From: Acidobacteriota bacterium
Lineage (GTDB): Bacteria > Acidobacteriota > Thermoanaerobaculia > Gp7-AA8
Assembly (NCBI GenBank): GCA_003223645.1
Contig: QHVT01000006.1
Coordinates: 62,001-126,000, forward strand
Direction of reading: 5' to 3'
Length of the DNA: 64,000 bases
This document shows, in pieces, positions 18,100-26,959 of the stretch (position 1 is the stretch's first letter; each line of letters starts with the position of its first letter). The position numbers and the translations under genes are program-made. The notes under the pieces are model-generated. The model searched no databases. It was not told the origin of the DNA and saw only the letters and a list, made by a program, of their open reading frames with translations.

Positions 18100-18791
18100 G
18101 CGCTCTCCCCGAGCCCGCACCCGTCCACCTGATCAAAATGCATGAGCTCACGCGCATGTATGACCTCGGTCCGCAAACGATCCGCGCCCTCAACGGCGTC
18201 GATCTCGAGATCGATCAGGGCGAATACGTCGCGATCATGGGACCGTCGGGCTCGGGCAAGTCGACGCTCATGAACATCATCGGCTGCCTCGACACCCCAT
18301 CGTCGGGAAGCTATCTCCTCGACGGCGTGCCGGTCGAGAGCATGAACGACGACGAGCTCGCCGCGATCCGCAACAAGAAAATCGGATTCGTCTTTCAGAC
18401 GTTCAATTTGCTCGCGCGAACGACCGCGCTGCAGAACGTGGAGCTCCCGCTCGTCTACGCGAAAGTGCCGCGCCAGGAACGGCGCGAGCTCGCCGTAGAA
18501 GCGCTGACCGCAGTCGGCCTCGGCGACCGGATGAGCCATCAACCGAACGAACTGTCCGGAGGCCAGCGCCAGCGCGTCGCCATCGCCCGCGCGCTCGTCA
18601 ACCGCCCGTCACTGCTGCTCGCCGACGAACCGACCGGCAACCTCGACTCACAAACGGGACGCGAGATCCTCGACCTGTTTCACGAACTGCACTCGCGCGG
18701 GAACTCGATCATCCTGGTGACGCATGAAGATGATGTGGCGCGGGAGGCGGCAAGGGTGATTCGGTTGCGGGATGGGAAGATTGTTGCCTAG
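18096..18791 (+). CDS. MacB/LolD-type ABC transporter ATPase
   Basis: 231 residues: Walker [11 protein letters not shown]-loop [11 protein letters not shown], signature [15 protein letters not shown] and Walker [13 protein letters not shown], the last with the GNLD variation typical of MacB/LolD/FtsE ATPases. It powers the permease at 19299-20522, from which it is separated by a four-helix-bundle gene and inverted repeats; in most genomes the two are adjacent. The stop codon TAG leads directly into the left repeat. Confidence 0.94.
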   Translation: MSALPEPAPVHLIKMHELTRMYDLGPQTIRALNGVDLEIDQGEYVAIMGPSGSGKSTLMNIIGCLDTPSSGSYLLDGVPVESMNDDELAAIRNKKIGFVFQTFNLLARTTALQNVELPLVYAKVPRQERRELAVEALTAVGLGDRMSHQPNELSGGQRQRVAIARALVNRPSLLLADEPTGNLDSQTGREILDLFHELHSRGNSIILVTHEDDVAREAARVIRLRDGKIVA

Positions 18792-19292
18792 TGCTGGGTG
18801 CAGAGTGCCGGGTGCTGAGTTGAGATACGCGGAGTAGAGTTTTGTTGAAGTCGCGCATTTGCTGAAGAATCGTTGTATGAAGAAGATCGAACGATTCGAA
18901 GATCTCGAGATTTGGCAAGAAGCTCGTGCCTTGGCGGGTAACATTTATCGAGCGTCCAGAAGTGGTCCATTCGCGCGCGATTTCGGTTTCCGTGATCAGA
19001 TCTGCCGCGCGGTGGTTTCCATCTCATCGAACATCGCGGAAGGGTTCGAACGTTACAGTCCTCGCGAGTTTGCCTACTTTCTCCGAATCGCGAAGGCATC
19101 GTGCGGCGAGGTGCGATCGGAGCTTTATCTGGCATTTGACTTTGGCTACATCGACGAGATGACGCTGGCCTCCGTTCTCGCCGAAGCCGAAACCTGTGCT
19201 CGTCGGATCGGCCGACTTCGCGTCATCATGGAAGGTCAATCAGCCAAGCGCAAAACATCTCCCAGCACCCAGCACCCAGCACCCAGCACCTA
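18790..19292. repeat. Inverted repeat pair flanking a four-helix-bundle gene
   Basis: AGTGCTGGGTGCAGAGTGCC with GGGTGCTGAGT at 18790-18820 is complementary to AGCACCCAGCACCCAGCACC at 19264-19290. The arms enclose one complete gene, so the segment looks like an insertion unit within the efflux operon. No target duplication could be identified. Confidence 0.75.
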
Positions 19293-19293
19293 A
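18877..19293 (+). CDS. Four-helix-bundle protein (S23/TIGR02436-like)
   Basis: 138 residues from MKKIERFEDLEIWQEARAL, the hallmark opening of the 23S intervening-sequence/four-helix-bundle family, followed by FGFRDQICRAVVSISSNIAEGF and the FLRIAKASCGEVRSEL helix. The molecular role of this family is not known; relatives occur in 23S rRNA insertions and near repeats. The final residues (PSTQHPAPST) are translation of the right inverted repeat. Its placement between a transporter ATPase and its permease indicates insertion into a pre-existing operon. Confidence 0.88.
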   Translation: MKKIERFEDLEIWQEARALAGNIYRASRSGPFARDFGFRDQICRAVVSISSNIAEGFERYSPREFAYFLRIAKASCGEVRSELYLAFDFGYIDEMTLASVLAEAETCARRIGRLRVIMEGQSAKRKTSPSTQHPAPST

Positions 19294-19298
19294 CGACC

Positions 19299-20522
19299 AT
19301 GTTCTTAGAAAACCTAAAGATCGCCCTCCGCGCCATCGCCGCCAACAAAATGCGGTCGATCCTCACGGTATTGGGCGTGATGATCGGCGTCGCCGCGGTC
19401 ATCGCGGTCGTCTCGATCGTGCAGGGGCTGCAGTACAAGATCTCGAACGATCTGGAGAGCATCGGGTCGAAGTACATTGAGGTGTATCCCGATCCGGGTG
19501 AGCAGCGGAATCCGTTTTTGCAGAAGATGCCGGATCTCACGATTGACGATGCGGCTGCCGTTCGGAAGCACACGACCGCGATCAAGGACTTCACGCCTCT
19601 GTTCATGACCAATGTCGAGACGAAGTCCGGCAATCAGCGGCATCGCGTGCAGTTGTATGCGGTGAACGGGTCGTATCAGGAGATTCTCAATCACTGGGTC
19701 GAGCATGGACGGTTCTTCACGCCGGTCGATGAGGAGCAGAAGAAACACGTCGCGGTGATCGGGCTGCAGGTGCAGGAAGATCTGAATCTCGGCGACTATC
19801 CAATCGGGAAACAAATCCTCATCGACAACACGCAGTACACGGTCGTCGGGGTGATGGAGAAGAAGGGGGGGACGTTCGGGAACAATCAGGACGATGTCGT
19901 GCTGATCCCGTTCTCGACCGCGACGTCGGCGTACGGACGCGAGAACATGCGCAAACTGATCCTCGCGTTCCAGATGCAGCCGGACGCCGATCTCGATCTC
20001 GCCAAGGAGCAGGTGAGGGACGCGCTGCGCTCGCAGCATCACCTCGCCAAGGACGCGAAAGACGACTTTCGCATCCTCGCGCAGGAAGAGATTCTCAAAA
20101 CTGTTTCGTCGATCCTCGGCGGCGTGACGATGGTCATGGGCGGCATCGTCGCGATCGCGTTGCTCGTCGGCGGGATCGGGATCATGAACATCATGCTCGT
20201 CTCCGTCACCGAGCGCACGCGCGAGATCGGCATCCGCAAGTCTCTCGGCGCGCGGCGCAAGGACGTGCTCGTGCAGTTCCTCATCGAGGCGATCGCGCTT
20301 TCCGGGATCGGCGGCCTCGTCGGCGTCGCCGGCGGGTTTCTTCTCGCCAACATCGCACGTTTCATCATCGGCCGATGGACCACGCTGCCGCCCGTCCACA
20401 CACCGATCATCGCCATCACCGGCGCATTCGCCTTCTGCGCGCTGATCGGCATCATCTTCGGCATTTACCCCGCCGCGAAGGCGTCGAAGCTCGATCCGAT
20501 CGAAGCGCTGCGCTACGAATAG
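19299..20522 (+). CDS. MacB-type ABC transporter permease
   Basis: 407 residues. One N-terminal helix (SILTVLGVMIGVAAVIAVVSIV), a large periplasmic MacB_PCD domain (about residues 45-270) and three C-terminal helices of an FtsX domain; the segment VTERTREIGIRKSLGARRKDVLVQFL is the family signature. It pairs with the ATPase at 18096, the adaptor at 16852 and the TolC-like channel for export of macrolide-like compounds, lipids or peptides; the substrate cannot be read from sequence. Confidence 0.93.
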   Translation: MFLENLKIALRAIAANKMRSILTVLGVMIGVAAVIAVVSIVQGLQYKISNDLESIGSKYIEVYPDPGEQRNPFLQKMPDLTIDDAAAVRKHTTAIKDFTPLFMTNVETKSGNQRHRVQLYAVNGSYQEILNHWVEHGRFFTPVDEEQKKHVAVIGLQVQEDLNLGDYPIGKQILIDNTQYTVVGVMEKKGGTFGNNQDDVVLIPFSTATSAYGRENMRKLILAFQMQPDADLDLAKEQVRDALRSQHHLAKDAKDDFRILAQEEILKTVSSILGGVTMVMGGIVAIALLVGGIGIMNIMLVSVTERTREIGIRKSLGARRKDVLVQFLIEAIALSGIGGLVGVAGGFLLANIARFIIGRWTTLPPVHTPIIAITGAFAFCALIGIIFGIYPAAKASKLDPIEALRYE

Positions 20523-20528
20523 CGCTTT

Positions 20529-20736
20529 TCAGTTTATCCCGCGCGCAGACGCGGGATCTCCGGTGATACCGCCGCGAGTGGCACCATCGGCGCGGATCGT
20601 GCGGTCGCAGTGGTGCGTTTTCGCATGTCGGACAGTTCCTGCCGGTGTTATGCGGTCGCACTGGTGCGTTCTCGCCTGTCGGACAGTTCCTGCCGGTGTT
20701 ACCAGAGATCCCGCGTCTGCGCGCGGGATAAACTGA
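20529..20736. repeat. Long palindrome enclosing two 51-bp direct repeats
   Basis: Outer arms CAGTTTATCCCGCGCGCAGA and TCTGCGCGCGGGATAAACTG are perfect complements. Between them a 51-base unit occurs at 20600-20650 and again at 20651-20701 with a few substitutions; it contains GTCGGACAGTTCCTGCCGG. The left-arm opening TTTATCCCG recurs at 37423. Confidence 0.88.
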
Positions 20737-20792
20737 AGACCCAAACCCCTGGCACGCGAAATGGACTAACCTCACTGGTGGTTCAAACGAGC

Positions 20793-22604
20793 GTGCGCAA
20801 CTTCCGCCTCATCCTTATCCCTCTTCTGCTCGCCGTCAGTGCAGCCGCGACTGCGGCCGAGCGCATGCCGCTCGATCAAGTGCAGAAGGGGATGAAGGGC
20901 TACGGCCTGACCGTCTTCGAAGGCACGAAGGTGGAGAAGTTCGACGTCGAGATTCTCGGCGTGCTGCACAACATCGGACCGGATCAGAACCTCATCCTCG
21001 CGCAGATCGACTCTCCCGTCGTCCGGCGCACCGGCATCATCGCCGGCATGAGCGGCTCGCCGATTTTCATCGACGGCAAAGTCATCGGCGCGCTTGCGTA
21101 TGCATGGCAGTTCGCGAAAGAGCCGGTCGCCGGCATCACGCCGATCGAAGAGATGATGAAGATCGCGCAGCGCACCGCGCCGGCGGGCGCCACGCTGGCG
21201 GGCGCGACGCCGCGCATGAGCGGCAGCGAGTTCCTGAAAGCAATCAGCGGCCGCAAAACCGATGGCGCTTTTGAAACACTTGTGAAGGGACTCGCGCCGT
21301 CCGCAATGAGCAGCGTCAACGGTGCGCGGCCGATCGCCCTGCCGCTTTCGCTCTCCAGCTTCGCTCCCGAAACGATCGCGCGCTTCGCGCCCGCACTCGA
21401 AGGACTCGGCTTCGTCGCGACTCCCAGCGGAGCGACGTCGAGCTCGACTACGACGACTCCCGCGAAGACGACGTTCGAAATGGGCGATCCGATCGGCGCG
21501 GCGCTGCTCACCGGCGACTTCACCGTCGCCGCGACCGGCACCGTCACCTACATCGACGGCAATCGCATCTACGCGTTCGGCCATCCGTTCCTCGACATGG
21601 GCGAGATCAGTTTTCCGATGGCGACGTCGGAGATCGTGACCGTCCTGCCGAGTCTCGCCAGCTCGTTCAAGTTCTCCAACACCGGTCCCGTCGTCGGCGT
21701 GCTGCGGCAGGATCGCTCCGCCGGCATCATGGGCGTCCTCGGCGAGGAGCCGCAGATGATCCCGGTCGAAGTCACGCTCAACGGCGCAGGTCCGGAGAAG
21801 GTCTATCACGTCGACGTCGTGCGCCACTCGCGTCTCTCGCCGTTGATGCTGGCGATGGTCACGGACTCCGTGATCGCGAACGCGCAGCGCGCGGCCGGCG
21901 AGCGCACGGTGCTTCTCGAATCGGAGATCAAGCTGAAAGGCTTCGAGCCGATCAAACTGCGCGAAGGGTGGGCGGGCGAACAGGCGCGGCAGTCGATTCC
22001 GCAGTACCTCGCGATCGTCTCCGGCTATCTGATGTCGAACGAGTTCCGCGATGCGGAAGTCGAGAGCGTGAAGGTGCACATCCGCCATGACGATCAACTG
22101 AAGATCGCCAAGCTGATGGAAGCGTCGCTGGTGACGCCGGACAAAGGATTCGTTTCGCCGGGCGACACCGTGAAAGTGCGGGCGGTGTTGAAGCCGTTCC
22201 GCGGCGAGTCGTTCGTCGAAACGCTCGACGTCAAGATTCCGGATGACCAGCCGGCGGGCAATGCGTATCTCCTCGTCGGCAGCGGATCGGTGATGAATGC
22301 CGTCGACTTCACGCTCGTACCGCCCGATCCGCGGACGCTCGAGCAGGTCCTCGGCGTCCTGCAGCGTCTCCGTCCGTCGACCGATCTCTCGGTCGGCCTC
22401 TACGCGAGCGCCGAAGGCGCGGTGACGTCGGGCGTCTATCTGCCGAATCTCCCGCCGTCGATGCGCGCGGTCGTCACCGCGGACACGTCGAACGGCGCGC
22501 AGGCTCCGGTGAAGTACCATCCCGCCGGACAGCAGTCGCGCTCCCTCGGCTACATCATCGACGGCGCGACGAAGATCGATCTCGAAGTCCGTCCACAAAT
22601 CTGA
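20793..22604 (+). CDS. SpoIVB-like S55 peptidase domain protein, secreted
   Basis: 603 residues. The GTG at 20793 gives a good signal peptide (MRNFRLILIPLLLAVSAAATAAE); a second GTG at 20778 is possible, while frame further upstream is palindrome sequence. The S55 signature GIIAGMSGSPIFIDGK holds the nucleophile Ser near residue 88, and FGHPFLDMG near residue 264 supplies the expected catalytic His. The remaining region of about 300 residues has no motif I recognise. In sporulating Firmicutes SpoIVB signals in sigma-K activation; in this setting it is more likely a periplasmic quality-control or processing protease. Confidence 0.82.
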   Translation: MRNFRLILIPLLLAVSAAATAAERMPLDQVQKGMKGYGLTVFEGTKVEKFDVEILGVLHNIGPDQNLILAQIDSPVVRRTGIIAGMSGSPIFIDGKVIGALAYAWQFAKEPVAGITPIEEMMKIAQRTAPAGATLAGATPRMSGSEFLKAISGRKTDGAFETLVKGLAPSAMSSVNGARPIALPLSLSSFAPETIARFAPALEGLGFVATPSGATSSSTTTTPAKTTFEMGDPIGAALLTGDFTVAATGTVTYIDGNRIYAFGHPFLDMGEISFPMATSEIVTVLPSLASSFKFSNTGPVVGVLRQDRSAGIMGVLGEEPQMIPVEVTLNGAGPEKVYHVDVVRHSRLSPLMLAMVTDSVIANAQRAAGERTVLLESEIKLKGFEPIKLREGWAGEQARQSIPQYLAIVSGYLMSNEFRDAEVESVKVHIRHDDQLKIAKLMEASLVTPDKGFVSPGDTVKVRAVLKPFRGESFVETLDVKIPDDQPAGNAYLLVGSGSVMNAVDFTLVPPDPRTLEQVLGVLQRLRPSTDLSVGLYASAEGAVTSGVYLPNLPPSMRAVVTADTSNGAQAPVKYHPAGQQSRSLGYIIDGATKIDLEVRPQI

Positions 22605-22826
22605 AAACGTTGAAGGTCTTGGCTCTTAGGTCCTGGCTCGTAGGAGTCTAAAGGCTGGAGAACGCGTTGCCCATGAGTCGTCATCCTGAGCCGGCGCAGC
22701 GCGACGAAGGATCTCGAAATGCGAAACACTGCAATTTTGAGATCCTTCGCCGTCTTCGCGGCTCAGGATGACGTGATGCCTGAGAGCTGCTGGCTAAGAG
22801 CTGATCGCTGTATCGAAAGGATGTTC
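22605..22826. repeat. Intergenic stretch with nested palindromes including family D
   Basis: A family D element (22680-22772, CGTCATCCTGAGCCGGCG to CGGCTCAGGATGACG) is flanked by GGCTCTTAGGTCCTGGCTC near 22620 and the rough complement AGCTGCTGGCTAAGAGCTG near 22785. The last bases give the ribosome site CGAAAGG for the next gene. Confidence 0.75.
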
Positions 22827-25013
22827 ATGCGTAGAGTTCTGTTCGTGATCGCCGCGATTGCGGCGGCATTCAACGCGTTCGCCGTTGCGCCGCAGTTCTG
22901 GCGCGTCAACTCCGCCGAGGATTTTCTGGCCGGCGAAACGGAAGGATTCGCGATCACGTCGCGCGGCGAGCTGCGTCCCGCGCCGGCGATGAAAAAGATC
23001 GCCACGCTAACCGATCCGTTCGTGCTCTCGCAGACGACCGCACCGAACGGCGATCGTTTCGTCGGCACCGGCAATGACGGCAAGATCTATCGCCTGCGCG
23101 GCGAGGAACTGAAACTTTTCTATACCGCGCCCGAGCCCGAGATCTACGCGGTCGCGTTTCGCGACGGCGCGCTTTACGCCGGGAGCTCGCCGAACGGCAA
23201 GGTCTATCGCATCGATCCGGAGAGCGGAAAGGGGACGGTCTTCTACGATCCGAAGTCGGCGTACATCTGGGCGATCGCGCCTCTCAGCAACGGCGATCTC
23301 GCCGTCGCCACCGGCGTCGAAGGAAAGCTCTTTCGCGTGACTCCGAAAGGCGAGGGGAAAGTTCTCTACGACTCCACCGACACGCACGTCCGCTCCATCG
23401 CCGAACGAAAAGACGGCAGCATCCTCGCCGGCGGCTCCGGCAAGGGACGCATCTACGAGATCGCGGCGAACGGATCGGCGCGTGCGCTCTTCGACTCGCC
23501 GCTGAACGAGATCAGCGCGATCTACGTCGACACGAATGGCGTCGGTTGGGCAGCGGGAGTCAGCAACGTGCTGCCGAGCAGCGTGCCGGCGAAGGCGCAG
23601 CCGAAGAATCAACAGCAGCAGCAACAACAGCAGCAGGGCGCGCAGCCGTCAGGCGACGCGAAAAAAGAAGGCGAAGCGACGGCGAACGTCGAGGTGAGCT
23701 TCTCGTTCGACGACGGCGGATCGCCGGCGGCCGCGGCGTCGCAGGCGGGCAGCGCCGAGGTGTACAGGATCAGTGCGGACGGATTCGTGGAGAGCGTGCG
23801 GAAGTTCGACCGCGAGATGATCTACGCGATCAGCGGCGGCAACAACGGCACGGTGCTGATCGGCACCGGCCCGAACGGACGCATCTACGAACTGAAAGAC
23901 GGCGAGCTCGCGCTGATCGCCACGACGCCGGAGAAGCAGGTCGTCTCGATCTCGAGCAGCAACAGCACGACATTCATCACCACGACGAACAGCGGCGCGG
24001 TGTATCGCCTCGAGAACGGACTCGCGCAGAACGCGGAGTTCCGCTCCGTCGCGAAAGACGTCGAGCGCTTCTCGCGCTTCGGCCACTACCGCATCATCGG
24101 ACGCAATCTCGCCGACGGCGGCGTCGGCGTTTCGTTCCGCAGCGGCAACACGCGCACGCCCGACACGACGTGGAGCAGCTGGAGCACGCCGCAGTCGACG
24201 ATCGAGGGAACGGTGACCGCGCCGGCCGCGCGGTACGTGCAGTGGAAGCTGACGATGCCGAAGCCGGCGAATGACGCGGCAGTCGATGAACTGACACTCG
24301 GCTACATCAATCGCAACGTCGCGCCGGAGATCGACGCGATCGCCGTGCAGGATCCCGCGGTCGTGCTGATCGGCTCCGCGTATCCCGCGTCGCCGCAAGT
24401 CGTCGAGGCGACGAATCCCGACGAGTACGGAATCTTCGCGAGCCTCGACAATCCGCGCGACCGATCGACTCCCGATCAAGGCAAACGCGTGTTCCGCAAG
24501 GGCTATCGCACCGTGACGTGGCGCGCGTCCGACGACAACGGCGACTCGCTTCGCTACTCGCTCGCGTTCCGGCAGAAGGGGGCGGCGAACTGGCTGCGCC
24601 TCCGCGACAACATGGACGAGACGCAGCTCAACTTCGACACGTCGCAGCTTCCCGACGGACAATACGAGCTGCGCCTCACCGTCACCGACGCAACCGACAA
24701 TCCCGACGCGCCGCTGACCGACACGAAAGAAGGCGTCGAGTTCCTCGTCGACAATCGTCCGCCGTCGATCTCCGTCAGCGAGAAAGGCGACGACGTGGTC
24801 GTCCACATCACGGATGACGCCTCACCGGTCGGCAAAGTCGAATACTCCGCCGACGCGCAGAAGTGGATCCGCATGACCCCGACCGACGGCATCGCCGACT
24901 CGCGCGACGAAACGTACGTGCTGAAGCGAAACGCCGTCGCCGGAAAATTCGTGATCGTGCGCGCGGTGGACGGCTACTACAACGTGGGGACGCAGGCGAT
25001 CACGTTGCGGTAA
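22827..25013 (+). CDS. Large secreted beta-propeller protein of unknown function
   Basis: 728 residues with signal peptide MRRVLFVIAAIAAAFNAFA. The Met at 22827 is chosen over 22821 because GAAAGG abuts the latter and is 6 bases from the former. The first 400 residues contain blade motifs (GKIYRL, GKVYRID, GKLFRV, GRIYEI, GAVYRL). They are interrupted near residue 255 by a Gln-rich low-complexity insert (KNQQQQQQQQQGAQPSGDAK). The rest has fibronectin/Ig-like segments (ASDDNGDSLRYSLAFRQKG; VEFLVDNRPPSISV). Probably exported and binding rather than catalytic. Confidence 0.78.
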   Translation: MRRVLFVIAAIAAAFNAFAVAPQFWRVNSAEDFLAGETEGFAITSRGELRPAPAMKKIATLTDPFVLSQTTAPNGDRFVGTGNDGKIYRLRGEELKLFYTAPEPEIYAVAFRDGALYAGSSPNGKVYRIDPESGKGTVFYDPKSAYIWAIAPLSNGDLAVATGVEGKLFRVTPKGEGKVLYDSTDTHVRSIAERKDGSILAGGSGKGRIYEIAANGSARALFDSPLNEISAIYVDTNGVGWAAGVSNVLPSSVPAKAQPKNQQQQQQQQQGAQPSGDAKKEGEATANVEVSFSFDDGGSPAAAASQAGSAEVYRISADGFVESVRKFDREMIYAISGGNNGTVLIGTGPNGRIYELKDGELALIATTPEKQVVSISSSNSTTFITTTNSGAVYRLENGLAQNAEFRSVAKDVERFSRFGHYRIIGRNLADGGVGVSFRSGNTRTPDTTWSSWSTPQSTIEGTVTAPAARYVQWKLTMPKPANDAAVDELTLGYINRNVAPEIDAIAVQDPAVVLIGSAYPASPQVVEATNPDEYGIFASLDNPRDRSTPDQGKRVFRKGYRTVTWRASDDNGDSLRYSLAFRQKGAANWLRLRDNMDETQLNFDTSQLPDGQYELRLTVTDATDNPDAPLTDTKEGVEFLVDNRPPSISVSEKGDDVVVHITDDASPVGKVEYSADAQKWIRMTPTDGIADSRDETYVLKRNAVAGKFVIVRAVDGYYNVGTQAITLR

Positions 25014-25300
25014 TTTTTTGGAGCGCGGGTTGGGGCTCGGCGCGTGTTTGGATGCCGACATGATGTTGCGCGCACGGCAGCCGAATGCAGAACGCAGAAG
25101 TCAGAATGCAGAATTGAGAAGCCCGCCCGGGAAGCATCGTGGGGTGGTCGTGCTTCTCAATTCTTCCTTCTGCATTCTGCGTTCTGCATTCCTGGCCGGT
25201 GCGCGGAAAAGGTGTTCAAGCCGTGAACGCGCATCTAGGGTCGGCCGGCTCCCATACCAGCGCCGGCCATGCGGCCGACGCACACTGCGTGTGATCCTCC
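25014..25300. repeat. Intergenic stretch with a family E palindrome
   Basis: 25082-25193 carries AATGCAGAACGCAGAAGTC with GCAGAATTGAGAAGC on the left and GCTTCTCAATTC, CTGCATTCTGCGTTCTGCATT on the right. I see no gene in the remainder; the end leads into the promoter of the binding-protein gene. Confidence 0.78.
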
Positions 25301-25314
25301 TATAATCATTCCCC
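25301..25314 (+). promoter_or_regulatory. Candidate -10 box, possibly leaderless start
   Basis: A perfect TATAAT at 25301-25306 lies only 8 bases before the GTG of the binding-protein gene, with no Shine-Dalgarno sequence between. No convincing -35 is present at 17 bases. If used, transcription would begin at or next to the start codon. Confidence 0.38.
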
Positions 25315-26955
25315 GTGAAGCGTCCCCTCACCTGGTTGTCCCTCCTGCTCGCTCTCTGTCTGTTCGCTTGCAAGCGGGAACCGACAGCGCTGCAGCAGAC
25401 CACGTCCGCGGTCGTCGATGACACGCCGCAAGATGGCGGGACGCTCGTCCGTCGTCTCGATTCCGACATCGTTACGCTGAATCCCGTCGCGGCGCATGGC
25501 CGCTACGACACGTACGTCGCGAACTATCTCTTCACGCCGATGATCTACATCGACCGCGGCCTGCAGCCGGTGCCGGGTCTCGCGAAGTCGTGGGAGGTTT
25601 CGAAAGACGGGAAGCTGTATCACTTCGAGCTCGATCCCAAGGCGACGTTCTCCGACGGCACTCCGGTGCGCGCGAGCGACGTGCTGTTCACGCTGCGCAA
25701 GATCGTCGATCCCAACAGCGAAGCCCTGCAGATCTCCGGATCGTTCGAGCTGCTCGATCTCGCCCACACGAAAGTCGTCGACGATCACACGATCGACGTC
25801 GTGTTCCGCGAGCCGCTCGCAACGCAGCTCGATCGCTTCAAGGACGTCTTTGTCCTCCCCGAGCACGTCTACTCGAAAGGCGACTTCCGCAACGACTACA
25901 TCGCGACCGCGGTCGGCAGCGGGCCGTACAAGCTCGTGCGGCGCGACGTCGGCAAGGCGATCGTCCTCGAGCGCCGCGCCGACTACTGGGGAACGAAGCC
26001 GCACATTCAGACCGTGATCTTCAAACCCATCCTGGATCACGGCACGGCCTGGAACGCGCTCAAGAAGCAGGAGATCGACGAGACGCTGATCGCATCCGAC
26101 ACCTGGTTCCGCGAGCACAACGATCCGGTGCTCAATCGCTACATCGACTTCCGCCGCTTCTACACGCTGAACTACAACTACATCGGTTGGAACGAGCACA
26201 ATCCGCTGTTCGCGGACAAACGCGTGCGCCGCGCGCTGTCGATGTGCATTCCGACCGACGCGGTCATCAACGATCTCTATCACGGCACCGCGCGCGCGAT
26301 GAGCGGACAGTTCACGCCCGACGAATGGGCGTACAACCCGAACGTGCCGGTGATCCGTTATGACCCCGAGGGAGCGAAGAAAATCCTCGGCGGGCTCGGA
26401 TGGGCGGACCGGGACAACGACGGCGTCCTCGAGAACGGCCAGAAGAAATTCGAATTCGATCTCCTCGCGCTGAGCGGCAGCGCCACCGGCAAACAGCTCG
26501 TGCAGATGGTGCAGGCCGAGATGAAGAAGGTCGGGATCAGCGTCAACATCCTCATGCCCGACGGCGCGACCGGGATCCAGCGCGTTCTCGGCGGCAACTA
26601 CGACGCCACGTATCTCTCGTGGGACCTCGATCCCGATCCCGATCCGTACGCGCTGTTCCACTCCGCATCGATGCCGCCGCACGGACAAAACTTCGTGTTC
26701 TATTCGAGCGCAGAAGCGGACCGTCTGATCGACGCCGCGCGGCGCGAGCTCGATCGCTCGAAGCGCAAAGAGTTGTACTGGCGGCTGCACGAAGTGCTCT
26801 CCGAGGATCAGCCGTATACGTGGGTGGTGCAGGCGTCGGCGAAGTGGGGGATCAACAAACGCGTGCGCGGCGTCGACGCGAGTCCCGGCTACGGATTGTT
26901 CCTCTGGTATCCCGGCGAGCTGGGATGGTGGATCGCGAGCGCGCCGCAGAAGTAG
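25315..26955 (+). CDS. Oligopeptide ABC transporter substrate-binding lipoprotein
   Basis: 546 residues from a GTG. The lipobox LFAC places lipid-modified Cys at residue 19 (MKRPLTWLSLLLALCLFAC). The SBP_bac_5 fold is clear: GGTLVRRLDSDIVTLNPVAAH at the front, AKSWEVSKDGKLYHFELDPK, FSDGTPVRASDVLFTLRKI and VGSGPYKLVR. It captures peptides and delivers them to the permeases encoded immediately downstream (4-base gap). The ATPases are the remote pair at 11925-14117. Confidence 0.93.
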   Translation: MKRPLTWLSLLLALCLFACKREPTALQQTTSAVVDDTPQDGGTLVRRLDSDIVTLNPVAAHGRYDTYVANYLFTPMIYIDRGLQPVPGLAKSWEVSKDGKLYHFELDPKATFSDGTPVRASDVLFTLRKIVDPNSEALQISGSFELLDLAHTKVVDDHTIDVVFREPLATQLDRFKDVFVLPEHVYSKGDFRNDYIATAVGSGPYKLVRRDVGKAIVLERRADYWGTKPHIQTVIFKPILDHGTAWNALKKQEIDETLIASDTWFREHNDPVLNRYIDFRRFYTLNYNYIGWNEHNPLFADKRVRRALSMCIPTDAVINDLYHGTARAMSGQFTPDEWAYNPNVPVIRYDPEGAKKILGGLGWADRDNDGVLENGQKKFEFDLLALSGSATGKQLVQMVQAEMKKVGISVNILMPDGATGIQRVLGGNYDATYLSWDLDPDPDPYALFHSASMPPHGQNFVFYSSAEADRLIDAARRELDRSKRKELYWRLHEVLSEDQPYTWVVQASAKWGINKRVRGVDASPGYGLFLWYPGELGWWIASAPQK

Positions 26956-26959
26956 GGCG

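Noticed and set aside
20610-20792. N-terminal extension of the S55 protein
   Set aside because: The added residues are the translation of the tandem repeats and palindrome arm; the signal peptide begins at 20793.
23599-23638. Phase-variable CAG/CAA repeat in the propeller gene
   Set aside because: The Gln run uses mixed CAA and CAG codons, which would not slip readily, and the frame is intact.
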